Below, in pieces: positions 1-6,243 of a DNA stretch of 12,933 nucleotides. Made by a program: the position numbers and the translations under genes. Source of the DNA: Peptostreptococcaceae bacterium (GTDB taxonomy: Bacteria > Bacillota > Clostridia > Peptostreptococcales > Peptostreptococcaceae); NCBI GenBank assembly GCA_017425305.1, contig JAFOOW010000090.1:1-12933 (forward strand). Direction: 5' to 3'. The notes beneath the pieces are model-generated. The model was given only the letters and a program-made list of their open reading frames with translations, was not told the DNA's origin and did not search any database. The stretch's first letter is position 1. Every line of letters starts with the position of its first letter.

Positions 1-519
1 CATTTAGACTTAGATTTAACTGAAGAACAAATAAGTATATACAATAAAGTTATATCTAAATTAGATGAGCTTAATATACATAATGAAAAAAATGATAGAA
101 TGAGTGATGCAAATCTAAGAGCAAGAATAAGAATGAGTACTATATATACAGTTGCAAATAATTTAGGATATTTAGTAGTTGGTACAGATAATGCAGCTGA
201 AATACATACAGGATATTTCACTAAATATGGTGATGGTGGAGTAGATTTAGTTCCACTAGCTAATCTTACAAAAAGAGAAGTGTATGAATGGGCAAAAGCA
301 TTAGGTATCCATGAAGATATTATAAATAAAGCTCCATCAGCAGGTCTTTGGGAAGGACAAACTGATGAAATAGAGATGGGTACAACATATGATATGATAG
401 ATGCTGTAGTAGAAGGTAGATTAGAAGAAGTACCTAATAAGGACAAAGAAATAATAGAAAGACTTCACAGAATAAGTGAACATAAAAGACATACAGCGGT
501 AGCACCACCTAAGTTCTAA
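1..519 (+). CDS. nadE: NAD(+) synthetase, ammonia-dependent type, 3' part (5' end outside window)
   Basis: NadE makes NAD from nicotinate adenine dinucleotide (NaAD), ATP and ammonia in the cytosol, the last step of NAD synthesis. The reading frame is open from base 1, so the start lies upstream; 172 residues are visible, against about 245-275 for the ammonia-dependent family. The N-terminal ATP-pyrophosphatase SGGxDS loop is therefore missing because of the window edge, not because of damage. Visible signatures, numbered from base 1, are NLRARIRM (38-45), GTDNAAE (61-67), TKYGDGGVD (74-82) and the C-terminal SEHKR (159-163), whose His-Lys pair lies at the NaAD/ATP site in known structures. 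The protein ends shortly after this motif, as single-domain NadE does, so no extra C-terminal domain is present; a glutaminase domain, which is N-terminal in the long form, cannot be excluded. yebC follows after 83 bp. Confidence 0.93.
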   Translation, partial: HLDLDLTEEQISIYNKVISKLDELNIHNEKNDRMSDANLRARIRMSTIYTVANNLGYLVVGTDNAAEIHTGYFTKYGDGGVDLVPLANLTKREVYEWAKALGIHEDIINKAPSAGLWEGQTDEIEMGTTYDMIDAVVEGRLEEVPNKDKEIIERLHRISEHKRHTAVAPPKF

Positions 520-590
520 TTTACTAAATTACAGTTTTATGCTAAAATTTACGTTGTATAAATACAGATAAATTTTAATTTACTTAACTA

Positions 591-595
591 AGGAG
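591..595 (+). promoter_or_regulatory. Ribosome binding site of yebC
   Basis: AGGAG followed by TGAAATT gives a 7-nt spacing to the ATG at 603 and fixes that start. The 83-bp gap upstream (520-602) holds no convincing terminator or complete promoter; TATAAA at 557-562 is a possible -10 box without a matching -35, so yebC may be read together with nadE. Confidence 0.7.
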
Positions 596-602
596 TGAAA
601 TT

Positions 603-1325
603 ATGGGACGTATAGGAAACATAATAAACAAAAAAGGTAAACAAGATGCTAAAAGAGCAAAAATATTTACTAAACATGCTAGAGCAATAGCAGTTGCAGC
701 TAAAGAAGGTGGAGCTAATGTTGACTATAATGCAGCATTAAAGACAGCTATAGAAAAAGCTAAAGCTGACAATATGCCAAATGATAACATAGATAGAGCA
801 GTAGCTAAAGGTGCAGGCGCTGGAGCTAATGAAAACTTCGAAACAATAGTATACGAAGGATATGGACCAGGAGGAGTTGCAGTTATAGTTGAAACTTTAA
901 CTGATAATAAAAACAGAACAGCTGGTAACGTTAGATACTACTTCGATAAAAATGGTGGTAACTTAGGAACTAGTGGATGTGTATCATTCATGTTCGATAA
1001 AAAGGGACAAATATTAATAGCTGCTGATGAAAATGTATCAGAAGATGAATTAATGGAAACAGCTTTAGAAGCAGGAGCAGAAGATTTAATAGTTGAAGAA
1101 GATGGATATGAAGTATTAACAGCTCCGGAAGACTTCTCAGCAGTTAGAGATGAATTACAAGCTAAAGGATATGAATTCATATCTGCAGATGTAAAATTAT
1201 TACCTCAAACAACTACTAAGTTAACAGAGGAAGAACAATTAAAATTCATGAATAGATTAGTAGATATGCTTGAAGATGATGATGATGTTCAAAATATCTA
1301 CCATAACTGGGAAATTGAAGAATAA
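603..1325 (+). CDS. yebC: YebC/TACO1 family protein (translation factor / proposed DNA-binding regulator)
   Basis: At 240 residues this is a full-length YebC-family protein. Seen in the sequence: the N-terminal basic helix region with [16 protein letters not shown] (14-29), the family segment [22 protein letters not shown] (84-105, with the GPGG core), the NGGNLGTSG stretch, and the acidic tail [17 protein letters not shown]. The family was long annotated as transcriptional regulators; later work on TACO1 and bacterial YebC ties it to ribosomes and relief of stalling on proline-rich stretches. The opening MGRIGNI and the DDDDVQxIYHN tail look more like the YebC-II/YeeN branch than the classic MAGHSKW start, but I cannot settle the subfamily without a tree. 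In B. subtilis the yebC homologue yrbC lies near bofC-ruvAB, matching this neighbourhood. Confidence 0.92.
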   Translation: MGRIGNIINKKGKQDAKRAKIFTKHARAIAVAAKEGGANVDYNAALKTAIEKAKADNMPNDNIDRAVAKGAGAGANENFETIVYEGYGPGGVAVIVETLTDNKNRTAGNVRYYFDKNGGNLGTSGCVSFMFDKKGQILIAADENVSEDELMETALEAGAEDLIVEEDGYEVLTAPEDFSAVRDELQAKGYEFISADVKLLPQTTTKLTEEEQLKFMNRLVDMLEDDDDVQNIYHNWEIEE

Positions 1326-1358
1326 AAAAATAGGAGAGTACTCTCCTATTTTTTTATT
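1321..1358. terminator. Perfect 38-bp palindrome: bidirectional terminator for yebC and the DUF1540 gene
   Basis: Every base from 1321 to 1358 pairs with its mirror around the centre at 1339/1340. The GC-containing core is TAGGAGAGTACTCTCCTA (1331-1348), flanked by seven A on one side and seven T on the other, so either strand gives a hairpin followed by a U-tract. It lies between convergent genes and contains both stop codons, TAA of yebC at 1323-1325 and TAA of the minus-strand gene at 1356-1354, as mirror images. Confidence 0.9.
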
Positions 1359-1677
1359 TATGCTCAAAGCTAGTACAAGATGTTTCTGTATATAAATTAG
1401 TTTGTGATAAATCTGGAGAAACATTTATATTTTCTAGAGAACATAAATTATTAGAGTTATAAGTACAAGTAGAAACATTACAACATATACAAGAACATGG
1501 TCCTGAATCATTAGTATTATCAGTTAATGTACCGTAAACTGAGTTAATTAAAAATGAAGCACAAGCAGTATTTTCACTTGTTTTTGAATTTTTACCACTT
1601 ACATTGACACGGTTTGCATAACAAACTCCACTATTATTATGTGAACAATTATTAACACTACAATTAATACTAGGCAT
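1354..1677 (-). CDS. Tandem DUF1540 cysteine-cluster protein
   Basis: This 107-residue protein has two copies of the DUF1540 pattern with identical spacing: C6-x4-C11-x7-C19 ... C39 and C66-x4-C71-x7-C79 ... C101. Each copy ends in the typical T-x-C-x-SF (TACASF, TSCTSF). Four cysteines per copy suggest a small metal-binding fold, probably zinc; this is inferred, and the family's biochemical role is not established. The linker carries an additional CSCICC cluster (61-66) that shares C66 with the second copy. There is no signal peptide or membrane segment. The start is fixed by AGGAGG at 1689-1684, 6 nt before the ATG at 1677. A sigma-F-like promoter lies upstream (1711-1739), suggesting forespore expression. 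The gene converges on yebC and shares its terminator. Confidence 0.85.
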   Translation of the reverse strand: MPSINCSVNNCSHNNSGVCYANRVNVSGKNSKTSENTACASFLINSVYGTLTDNTNDSGPCSCICCNVSTCTYNSNNLCSLENINVSPDLSQTNLYTETSCTSFEHK

Positions 1678-1683
1678 AGAGAA

Positions 1684-1689
1684 CCTCCT
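1684..1689 (-). promoter_or_regulatory. Ribosome binding site of the DUF1540 gene
   Basis: On the minus strand AAGGAGGTTCTCT precedes the ATG at 1677; the AGGAGG core is complementary to the 3' end of 16S rRNA with ideal spacing, which makes the start secure. Confidence 0.8.
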
Positions 1690-1710
1690 TATAAGTATAT
1701 AATTATTAAA

Positions 1711-1739
1711 ATTATTTCCTAATAAGAAATTAACTATGC
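1711..1739 (-). promoter_or_regulatory. Sigma-F-type (forespore) promoter of the DUF1540 gene
   Basis: On the minus strand GCATA (1739-1735) is followed after exactly 15 bp by GGAAATAAT (1719-1711). The sigma-F consensus is GYATA, about 15 bp, GGNNANAHT; both boxes match at every defined base. Predicted transcription start is near 1704, giving a leader of about 27 nt that includes the AGGAGG site. No sigma-A pair of similar quality is seen here. The match was made by eye against the B. subtilis consensus; sigma-G overlaps in -35 specificity and could also act. Confidence 0.55.
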
Positions 1740-1777
1740 ATTACAATAAATTAGTAATATGTGGTATTTATAAAAAA

Positions 1778-2101
1778 TTAATTACTAGATGAGAATAATA
1801 TATCACAGCTGACTTTACTCATTAAAATTTTAGCAACTAAGCTAGCTGCACTAGGATAAGTTTTTATAGATGGACATACCTTAAAAAGCTTTAACTCAAA
1901 ATCTTTTAAATCAATATATTCATTATTTAAAATACATTTTTCATAATCATAAACAAAATTTCTAATTAAAATAAATTGTGATAATGATAAATTAGCAAAC
2001 TCTACAGCCTTATGATTAGGTTGTTTAAAAAATAATACTTTTTGTTTAAATTCTATAAAATCAAGTCTATCATTAAATATATCAGTATAATTATCAAACA
2101 T
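1778..2101 (-). CDS. Hypothetical protein of 107 residues, unrecognised
   Basis: I do not recognise this protein. With the ATG at 2101 it has 107 residues, is soluble in appearance (no signal peptide or clear membrane segment), is rich in Phe, Leu, Asn and Lys, has two internal cysteines (C36-like in YEKCIL, KVCPSI) plus a third near the end (KVSCDIL), and finishes in a SSSN tail. Alternating hydrophobic and charged residues suggest a mainly helical fold. The frame also runs back to a TTG at 2116, but the sequence between that TTG and the ATG contains GGTGGTG, a plausible ribosome binding site 5 nt before the ATG, so I prefer 2101. It is transcribed divergently from bofC and in tandem with the DUF1540 gene 100 bp further on. 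Codon use resembles the neighbours, and an uninterrupted frame with a ribosome binding site supports a real gene. Confidence 0.65.
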   Translation of the reverse strand: MFDNYTDIFNDRLDFIEFKQKVLFFKQPNHKAVEFANLSLSQFILIRNFVYDYEKCILNNEYIDLKDFELKLFKVCPSIKTYPSAASLVAKILMSKVSCDILFSSSN

Positions 2102-2190
2102 TATAACACCACCCAAATGTTTTTAAAATTTATATCTATAATATGTATTTTTTATTAAGAAGGAACAAATTTATTTAAAAAAATTTCTAA

Positions 2191-2219
2191 AAATTACCTT
2201 AAGTGTATAAAAAGTATAC
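2191..2219 (-). promoter_or_regulatory. Possible sigma-F-like promoter of the unknown 107-residue gene (weak)
   Basis: On the minus strand GTATA (2219-2215) is followed after 16 bp by GGTAATTTT (2198-2190), one mismatch from GGNNANANT. It would overlap the bofC promoter on the other strand and leave a leader of about 80 nt. An alternative -10-like element, CATATTATA (2145-2137), matches the sigma-K -10 pattern CATANNNTA, but I see no -35 partner for it. Confidence 0.25.
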
Positions 2220-2233
2220 TAATGGATAAAATC
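2205..2233 (+). promoter_or_regulatory. Sigma-F-type (forespore) promoter of bofC
   Basis: GTATA (2205-2209) is followed after 14 bp by GGATAAAAT (2224-2232), which fits the sigma-F -10 consensus GGNNANAHT at every defined base; spacing is one shorter than the usual 15. Predicted start is near 2240, just ahead of the AAGGAGG site at 2242-2248. In B. subtilis bofC is transcribed in the forespore, which agrees with this reading. Confidence 0.5.
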
Positions 2234-2256
2234 CTTCATATAAGGAGGTTGTTTTA

Positions 2257-2853
2257 ATGTTCGAGAATAAAAAAGAATTTCCTTGGCGAATACCAATTAT
2301 GATTTTATTAGGTGTATTAGTTCTCGCTGGAGGAATATATGTAGGATTATCAACAACAAAAGATGTGGCTAATAAAGAAAATTCAGAAACAACAAATTCA
2401 AAAGAAAAATCTAAAGAAGTATTTGAGCTAAGCGAAGATTGTTTAATTTGGGTAGAAACACTACAAGAAGATGGTACTATTAGTGATGATGGACTTACAA
2501 TGATAGGAAGTATTCCAAATGAGTTAATGGGAAAATCTAAAAATGAAATAACAGCCTATCTAACTAAAAAGTATCCTAATAGAACGGTAAAAAGTATAGA
2601 TGAATATGAAATAACTTTAGTAGAGCAAGCAACTTCTAATGACATTTCAAGAGCTAATAAGTTTTCAATACAAGATGATAAGGGATTTATATGTGTATAT
2701 AAATATGATGAAAATGGAAATAGAAATGTACATGAAAGTACTCAAATAGAAACAGAATCTTTACCTAAATCAGTTCAAGATGAAGTTAAGTTAGGGATAG
2801 TTGTAGACTCAGAAGATGAAGTATATTCAAAGTTAGAGGATTTTGGAAGCTAG
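2257..2853 (+). CDS. bofC: BofC-like membrane-anchored forespore protein
   Basis: The 198-residue protein has a short basic N-terminus, one hydrophobic segment (about 12-31) that acts as an uncleaved anchor or signal, a low-complexity Ser/Thr/Lys/Asn linker (32-54) and an extracytoplasmic domain (55-198). The last 70 residues, with KGFICVYKYDENG followed by SLPKSVQDEVKLGIVVDSEDEVYSKLEDF, resemble the C-terminal domain of BofC. BofC acts in the intermembrane space around the B. subtilis forespore and restrains SpoIVB, which signals for pro-sigma-K processing. Position supports the call: bofC lies directly before ruvA in B. subtilis and directly before ruvC-ruvA here. A sigma-F-type promoter and AAGGAGG (2242-2248) precede it. 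Overall similarity is weak, and a SpoIVB partner cannot be checked in this window, so the function is inferred. Confidence 0.65.
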   Translation: MFENKKEFPWRIPIMILLGVLVLAGGIYVGLSTTKDVANKENSETTNSKEKSKEVFELSEDCLIWVETLQEDGTISDDGLTMIGSIPNELMGKSKNEITAYLTKKYPNRTVKSIDEYEITLVEQATSNDISRANKFSIQDDKGFICVYKYDENGNRNVHESTQIETESLPKSVQDEVKLGIVVDSEDEVYSKLEDFGS

Positions 2854-2879
2854 ATTAAAAAATATAACTCCATAAAATT

Positions 2880-2928
2880 AAATTTCAAAGAGATGGACAG
2901 TATATAACTTTTCATCTCTTTTGAATTT
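2880..2928 (+). other. Imperfect hairpin between bofC and ruvC, possible weak terminator
   Basis: The arm AAATTTCAAAGAGATG (2880-2895) pairs, with a one-base bulge, with CATCTCTTTTGAATTT (2913-2928) across a 17-nt loop. The stem is long but no T-run follows, so efficient intrinsic termination is doubtful. Its 3' arm contains the TTGAAT that I read as the -35 box of ruvC. Confidence 0.45.
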
Positions 2929-2948
2929 ATAGAAAAGTATGTTATTAT
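2921..2948 (+). promoter_or_regulatory. Sigma-A promoter of the ruvC operon
   Basis: TTGAAT (2921-2926), a 16-bp spacer and TATTAT (2943-2948) preceded by TGT give a vegetative promoter with an extended -10. A second TATAAT at 2948-2953 lacks a suitably spaced -35. This would separate housekeeping transcription of the ruv genes from the forespore-type promoter of bofC. Confidence 0.45.
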
Positions 2949-2990
2949 ATAATAATACAGAACACTAGTTTCTTAAAAGGAGTTATAAAT

Positions 2991-3500
2991 ATGATTATTT
3001 TAGGTATAGATCCAGGGATAGCTATAGTTGGCTATGGAATAATAGAATATAAAGATAACAAATTTAAAGTTATTGATTATGGGGCAATTACAACGCCTGC
3101 GCATACGAATATTCTAAGTAGACTAGAAACTATATATAAAGGTATAAACATTCTTATAAAAAATTATAATGTAGATGAAATAGGTATAGAGGAACTATTC
3201 TTTAACAAGAATGTAAAGACAGCTATAACTGTGGCTCAAGCTAGAGGGGTTATTATGCTTGCATGTGGTCATAATGATAAGCCAGTGTATGAATACACAC
3301 CACTACAAGTTAAGCAAGGTGTAGTAGGATACGGAAGAGCAGATAAAGCTCAGGTACAGCAAATGGTTAAGTCTTTCTTAAACTTAAAATCAGTACCAAA
3401 ACCAGATGACGTTGCAGATGCTTTAGCCGTAGCAATTTGTCATTGTCATTCAAATAAATTAGAAAAAACATTTAAAAATATAGGGGGACAGTATGTATAG
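2991..3500 (+). CDS. ruvC: Crossover junction endodeoxyribonuclease RuvC
   Basis: RuvC cuts Holliday junctions symmetrically after RuvAB branch migration. This 169-residue protein is full length. The four metal-binding acidic residues of the RNase H-like fold are all present: D7 in GIDPG, E67 in IEELFF (with the junction-contacting Phe beside it), and D140 and D143 in PDDVADALAVA. The basic patch with K108 and K119 also fits. AGGAG at 2978-2982 precedes the ATG. The last 8 bases overlap the ruvA start, so the two are translationally linked. Bacilli use RecU instead of RuvC, so its presence beside bofC is a clostridial trait. Confidence 0.97.
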   Translation: MIILGIDPGIAIVGYGIIEYKDNKFKVIDYGAITTPAHTNILSRLETIYKGINILIKNYNVDEIGIEELFFNKNVKTAITVAQARGVIMLACGHNDKPVYEYTPLQVKQGVVGYGRADKAQVQQMVKSFLNLKSVPKPDDVADALAVAICHCHSNKLEKTFKNIGGQYV

Positions 3501-4095
3501 TTATATAAAAGGTAATATAGAAGAAATAAACTTAGATAGTTTAGTAATAGAAGCAAATAATATAGGATATAAAGTTAATGCATCATCAAATACTATAGCA
3601 AGTGTTAAATTAGGTGAATTTTGCAAAATATATACAAAGCTAATAGTAAGAGAAGATGATATGAGCTTATGTGGATTTGCATCAAAAGAGGAATTGAATA
3701 TGTTTGAATTATTAACATCAGTTTCTAAGATAGGTCCAAAGGTAGGTTTAGGAATATTATCTTTTGCAACTCCAAAACAAATAGGAGCTTATATAGTTAG
3801 TGAGGACGTAGCTAAAATGTCTAAAGCTCCAGGGGTAGGTAAAAAAACTGCAGAGAGAATAATATTAGAGTTAAAAGATAAAGTAGATAAAACTAATATT
3901 GAATTTGAACCTACATTACTTTCTCAAGCTCCGGTAGCTGTTTCAAAAGATGAAGCTGTAGATGCTCTTGTTGCATTAGGATATACAAGTACAGAAGCTA
4001 AAGAAGCTGTAGATAAATGTAAGAAGGATGGTTTAAATACAGAAGATATAATTAAGAAATCACTTACTTATATAATGAGTAAATCTCTTAGATAG
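3493..4095 (+). CDS. ruvA: Holliday junction branch migration protein RuvA
   Basis: RuvA is the tetrameric junction-binding subunit that loads RuvB rings. The 200-residue length is typical. Domain I is an OB fold (1-62) ending in VREDDMSLCGF, which carries the acidic pin residues (E54-D56). Domain II has two helix-hairpin-helix motifs, SKIGPKVGLGIL (78-89) and APGVGKKTAERI (112-123), which contact the DNA backbone. Domain III (about 150-200) is the flexible RuvB-binding domain with DALVALGYTSTEA. The start overlaps the end of ruvC by 8 bases and has AGGGGG at 3482-3487. Confidence 0.97.
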   Translation: MYSYIKGNIEEINLDSLVIEANNIGYKVNASSNTIASVKLGEFCKIYTKLIVREDDMSLCGFASKEELNMFELLTSVSKIGPKVGLGILSFATPKQIGAYIVSEDVAKMSKAPGVGKKTAERIILELKDKVDKTNIEFEPTLLSQAPVAVSKDEAVDALVALGYTSTEAKEAVDKCKKDGLNTEDIIKKSLTYIMSKSLR

Positions 4096-4108
4096 GGGGA
4101 AATAGAGT

Positions 4109-5122
4109 ATGTTTGAAGATGAAAATAGAATAATAACATCTACAATGCAACATGAAGATGTAGATATAGAAAATAACCTAAGACCTAAATCATTAGATGA
4201 TTATTTAGGACAAGAAAAAGCAAAAGAATTACTAAAGATATTTATTGAAGCAGCTAAAGCTAGAAATGAACAATTAGACCATGTTCTTTTATATGGACCT
4301 CCAGGTCTAGGAAAAACAACACTAGCATCTATAATAGCTAGTGAAATGGGTGTAAATCTTAGAATTACATCTGGACCAGCTATAGAAAGAGCAGGAGATT
4401 TAGCAGCAATATTAACTAATTTAAATGAAAATGATGTTTTATTTATAGATGAGATACATAGAATCAATAGAACAGTTGAAGAAGTTTTATATTCAGCTAT
4501 GGAAGACTATTGTTTAGACATCATCATTGGTAAAGGTCCATCAGCAAGAAGTATAAGATTAGACTTACCTAAATTTACGCTAATAGGTGCAACAACAAAG
4601 GCAGGAATGTTAACTAATCCTTTAAGAGATAGATTTGGTGTTATATGCAAGCTAGATTATTATACAGTTGAGGAGTTAGCTCAAATAGTTATAAGATCAT
4701 CTAGTATATTAGGTGCTGAAATACAAATTGGTGGAGCAACAGAAATAGCAAGAAGGTCAAGAGGTACACCAAGAATAGCTAATAGATTATTAAAAAGAGT
4801 AAGGGACTATGCTCAAGTAAGAGCTAATGGAAATATAACTGATGAAGTTGCAAATGATGCATTAGAGTTACTAGGAGTAGATAAATTAGGTCTTGATTAT
4901 GTAGATGAAAAATTATTAATCACTATAATTGAAAAATTTAGAGGTGGTCCAGTTGGATTAGATACATTAGCAGCATCTATAGGTGAAGATAGAAACACTA
5001 TAGAGGATGTTTATGAACCATATCTTTTACAACTAGGATTTATAAATAGAGGTCCAAGAGGTAGAATAGCAATGCCTTTAGCATATGAGCATTTAAATAT
5101 ACCATATCCAACTAAAAAGTAG
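4109..5122 (+). CDS. ruvB: Holliday junction branch migration ATPase RuvB
   Basis: RuvB is the hexameric AAA+ motor that pumps DNA through the RuvA-held junction. At 337 residues it is full length. Visible motifs: Walker A GPPGLGKT (63-70), Walker [10 protein letters not shown] (110-118), sensor 1 LIGATTKAG (158-166), arginine finger R173 in NPLRDRFG, sensor 2 RGTPRIANR (218-226), and a C-terminal winged helix with [17 protein letters not shown] (4094-4100) overlaps the ruvA stop and lies 8 nt before the ATG, so ruvCAB form one tight transcription unit. Confidence 0.98.
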   Translation: MFEDENRIITSTMQHEDVDIENNLRPKSLDDYLGQEKAKELLKIFIEAAKARNEQLDHVLLYGPPGLGKTTLASIIASEMGVNLRITSGPAIERAGDLAAILTNLNENDVLFIDEIHRINRTVEEVLYSAMEDYCLDIIIGKGPSARSIRLDLPKFTLIGATTKAGMLTNPLRDRFGVICKLDYYTVEELAQIVIRSSSILGAEIQIGGATEIARRSRGTPRIANRLLKRVRDYAQVRANGNITDEVANDALELLGVDKLGLDYVDEKLLITIIEKFRGGPVGLDTLAASIGEDRNTIEDVYEPYLLQLGFINRGPRGRIAMPLAYEHLNIPYPTKK

Positions 5123-5193
5123 GGTTACTATAGAAAAATGTTAATTTTTTTGTTATTATGTAACTTGATTATAAAATAGAAAGGACGTTCAAA

Positions 5194-6219
5194 TTGAAGA
5201 CTAGTGATTTTTATTTTGACTTACCAGAGGAATTAATAGCTCAAACTCCATTAGAAGATAGATCAAATTCTAGGCTTATGGTGTTAGACAAAGAAAGCGG
5301 AGAAATACAACATAAAGTATTTAAAGATATTATAGAATATTTAAATCCAGGAGATTGTTTAGTTCTTAATAATACAAGAGTTATACCAGCTAGATTAATT
5401 GGTGAAAAAGTTGATACAGGTGGTAAAATAGAATTTTTATTATTAAAAAGAACAGAAAAAGATGTATGGCAAGCCTTAGTTAAACCAGGCAAAAGAGCTA
5501 AAATAGGCACAAAGTTTTCTTTTGGAAATGGAAAACTTATAGGCGAAGTTGTAGGACTTGCTGAAGAAGGCTCTAGACTTGTAAAGTTTTATTATGAAGG
5601 AATATTTGAAGAAGTTTTAGATGAGCTAGGAAATATGCCTCTACCTCCATATATAACAGAAAGACTAGAAGAAAGAGAAAGATATCAAACTGTATATTCT
5701 AAGCATAATGGTTCAGCAGCAGCTCCAACAGCAGGACTACATTTTACAGAAGAATTACTTAATGATATAAAAGCTAAAGGTGTAGAAATTGCATTTGTTA
5801 CACTTCATGTTGGACTTGGAACATTTAGACCTGTAAAGGTAGATAATGTTTTAGAACATGATATGCACTCAGAATACTATATAGTAGAAAAATCTGAAGC
5901 AGAAAAGATAAATAATGCAAAGAAAAATGGAAACAGAGTTATTTGTGTAGGAACTACAAGTTGTAGAACAGTAGAATCTGCAGCAAATGAAAATGGAGAA
6001 ATTGTAGCATCTGAAGGATGGACAAATATATTTATATACCCAGGATATAAGTTTAAAATAGTAGATAGATTAATAACTAACTTCCACTTACCAGAATCTA
6101 CATTAATAATGTTAGTTAGTGCATTATCATCAAAAGATATCGTATTAAATGCATATAACACAGCAGTTAAAGAACAATACAGATTCTTTAGTTTTGGAGA
6201 TGCGATGATTATTAAATAG
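5194..6219 (+). CDS. queA: S-adenosylmethionine:tRNA ribosyltransferase-isomerase QueA (TTG start)
   Basis: QueA transfers and isomerises the ribosyl group of S-adenosylmethionine onto preQ1 in tRNA to form epoxyqueuosine. The 341-residue protein carries the family motifs [13 protein letters not shown] (56-68), [33 protein letters not shown] and [17 protein letters not shown]. The start is TTG at 5194: the encoded [16 protein letters not shown] is the canonical N-terminus, AAGGA (5181-5185) sits 8 nt upstream, and no ATG gives a complete protein. It follows ruvB after 71 bp. TTGTTA (5150-5155) and TAAAAT (5172-5177) could form a weak promoter, but the predicted start would fall inside the ribosome binding site, so read-through from ruvCAB is at least as likely. 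Confidence 0.96.
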   Translation: MKTSDFYFDLPEELIAQTPLEDRSNSRLMVLDKESGEIQHKVFKDIIEYLNPGDCLVLNNTRVIPARLIGEKVDTGGKIEFLLLKRTEKDVWQALVKPGKRAKIGTKFSFGNGKLIGEVVGLAEEGSRLVKFYYEGIFEEVLDELGNMPLPPYITERLEERERYQTVYSKHNGSAAAPTAGLHFTEELLNDIKAKGVEIAFVTLHVGLGTFRPVKVDNVLEHDMHSEYYIVEKSEAEKINNAKKNGNRVICVGTTSCRTVESAANENGEIVASEGWTNIFIYPGYKFKIVDRLITNFHLPESTLIMLVSALSSKDIVLNAYNTAVKEQYRFFSFGDAMIIK

Positions 6220-6243
6220 TAGACTAAAGATAAGGGGGATAAT

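Noticed and set aside
2102..2116. TTG at 2116 as the start of the unknown 107-residue gene
   Set aside because: The codons between it and the ATG at 2101 encode the GGTGGTG site itself; the ATG start explains it better.
4201..4467. Reverse-strand open frame inside ruvB (similar ones lie opposite yebC, queA, yajC and the UbiB gene)
   Set aside because: Such frames are explained by the codon bias of the forward genes, have no ribosome binding sites, and encode no recognisable protein.
5123..5193. preQ1 riboswitch upstream of queA
   Set aside because: The 71-bp AT-rich gap shows neither the C-rich loop nor the compact pseudoknot pattern, and queA is not a typical target.
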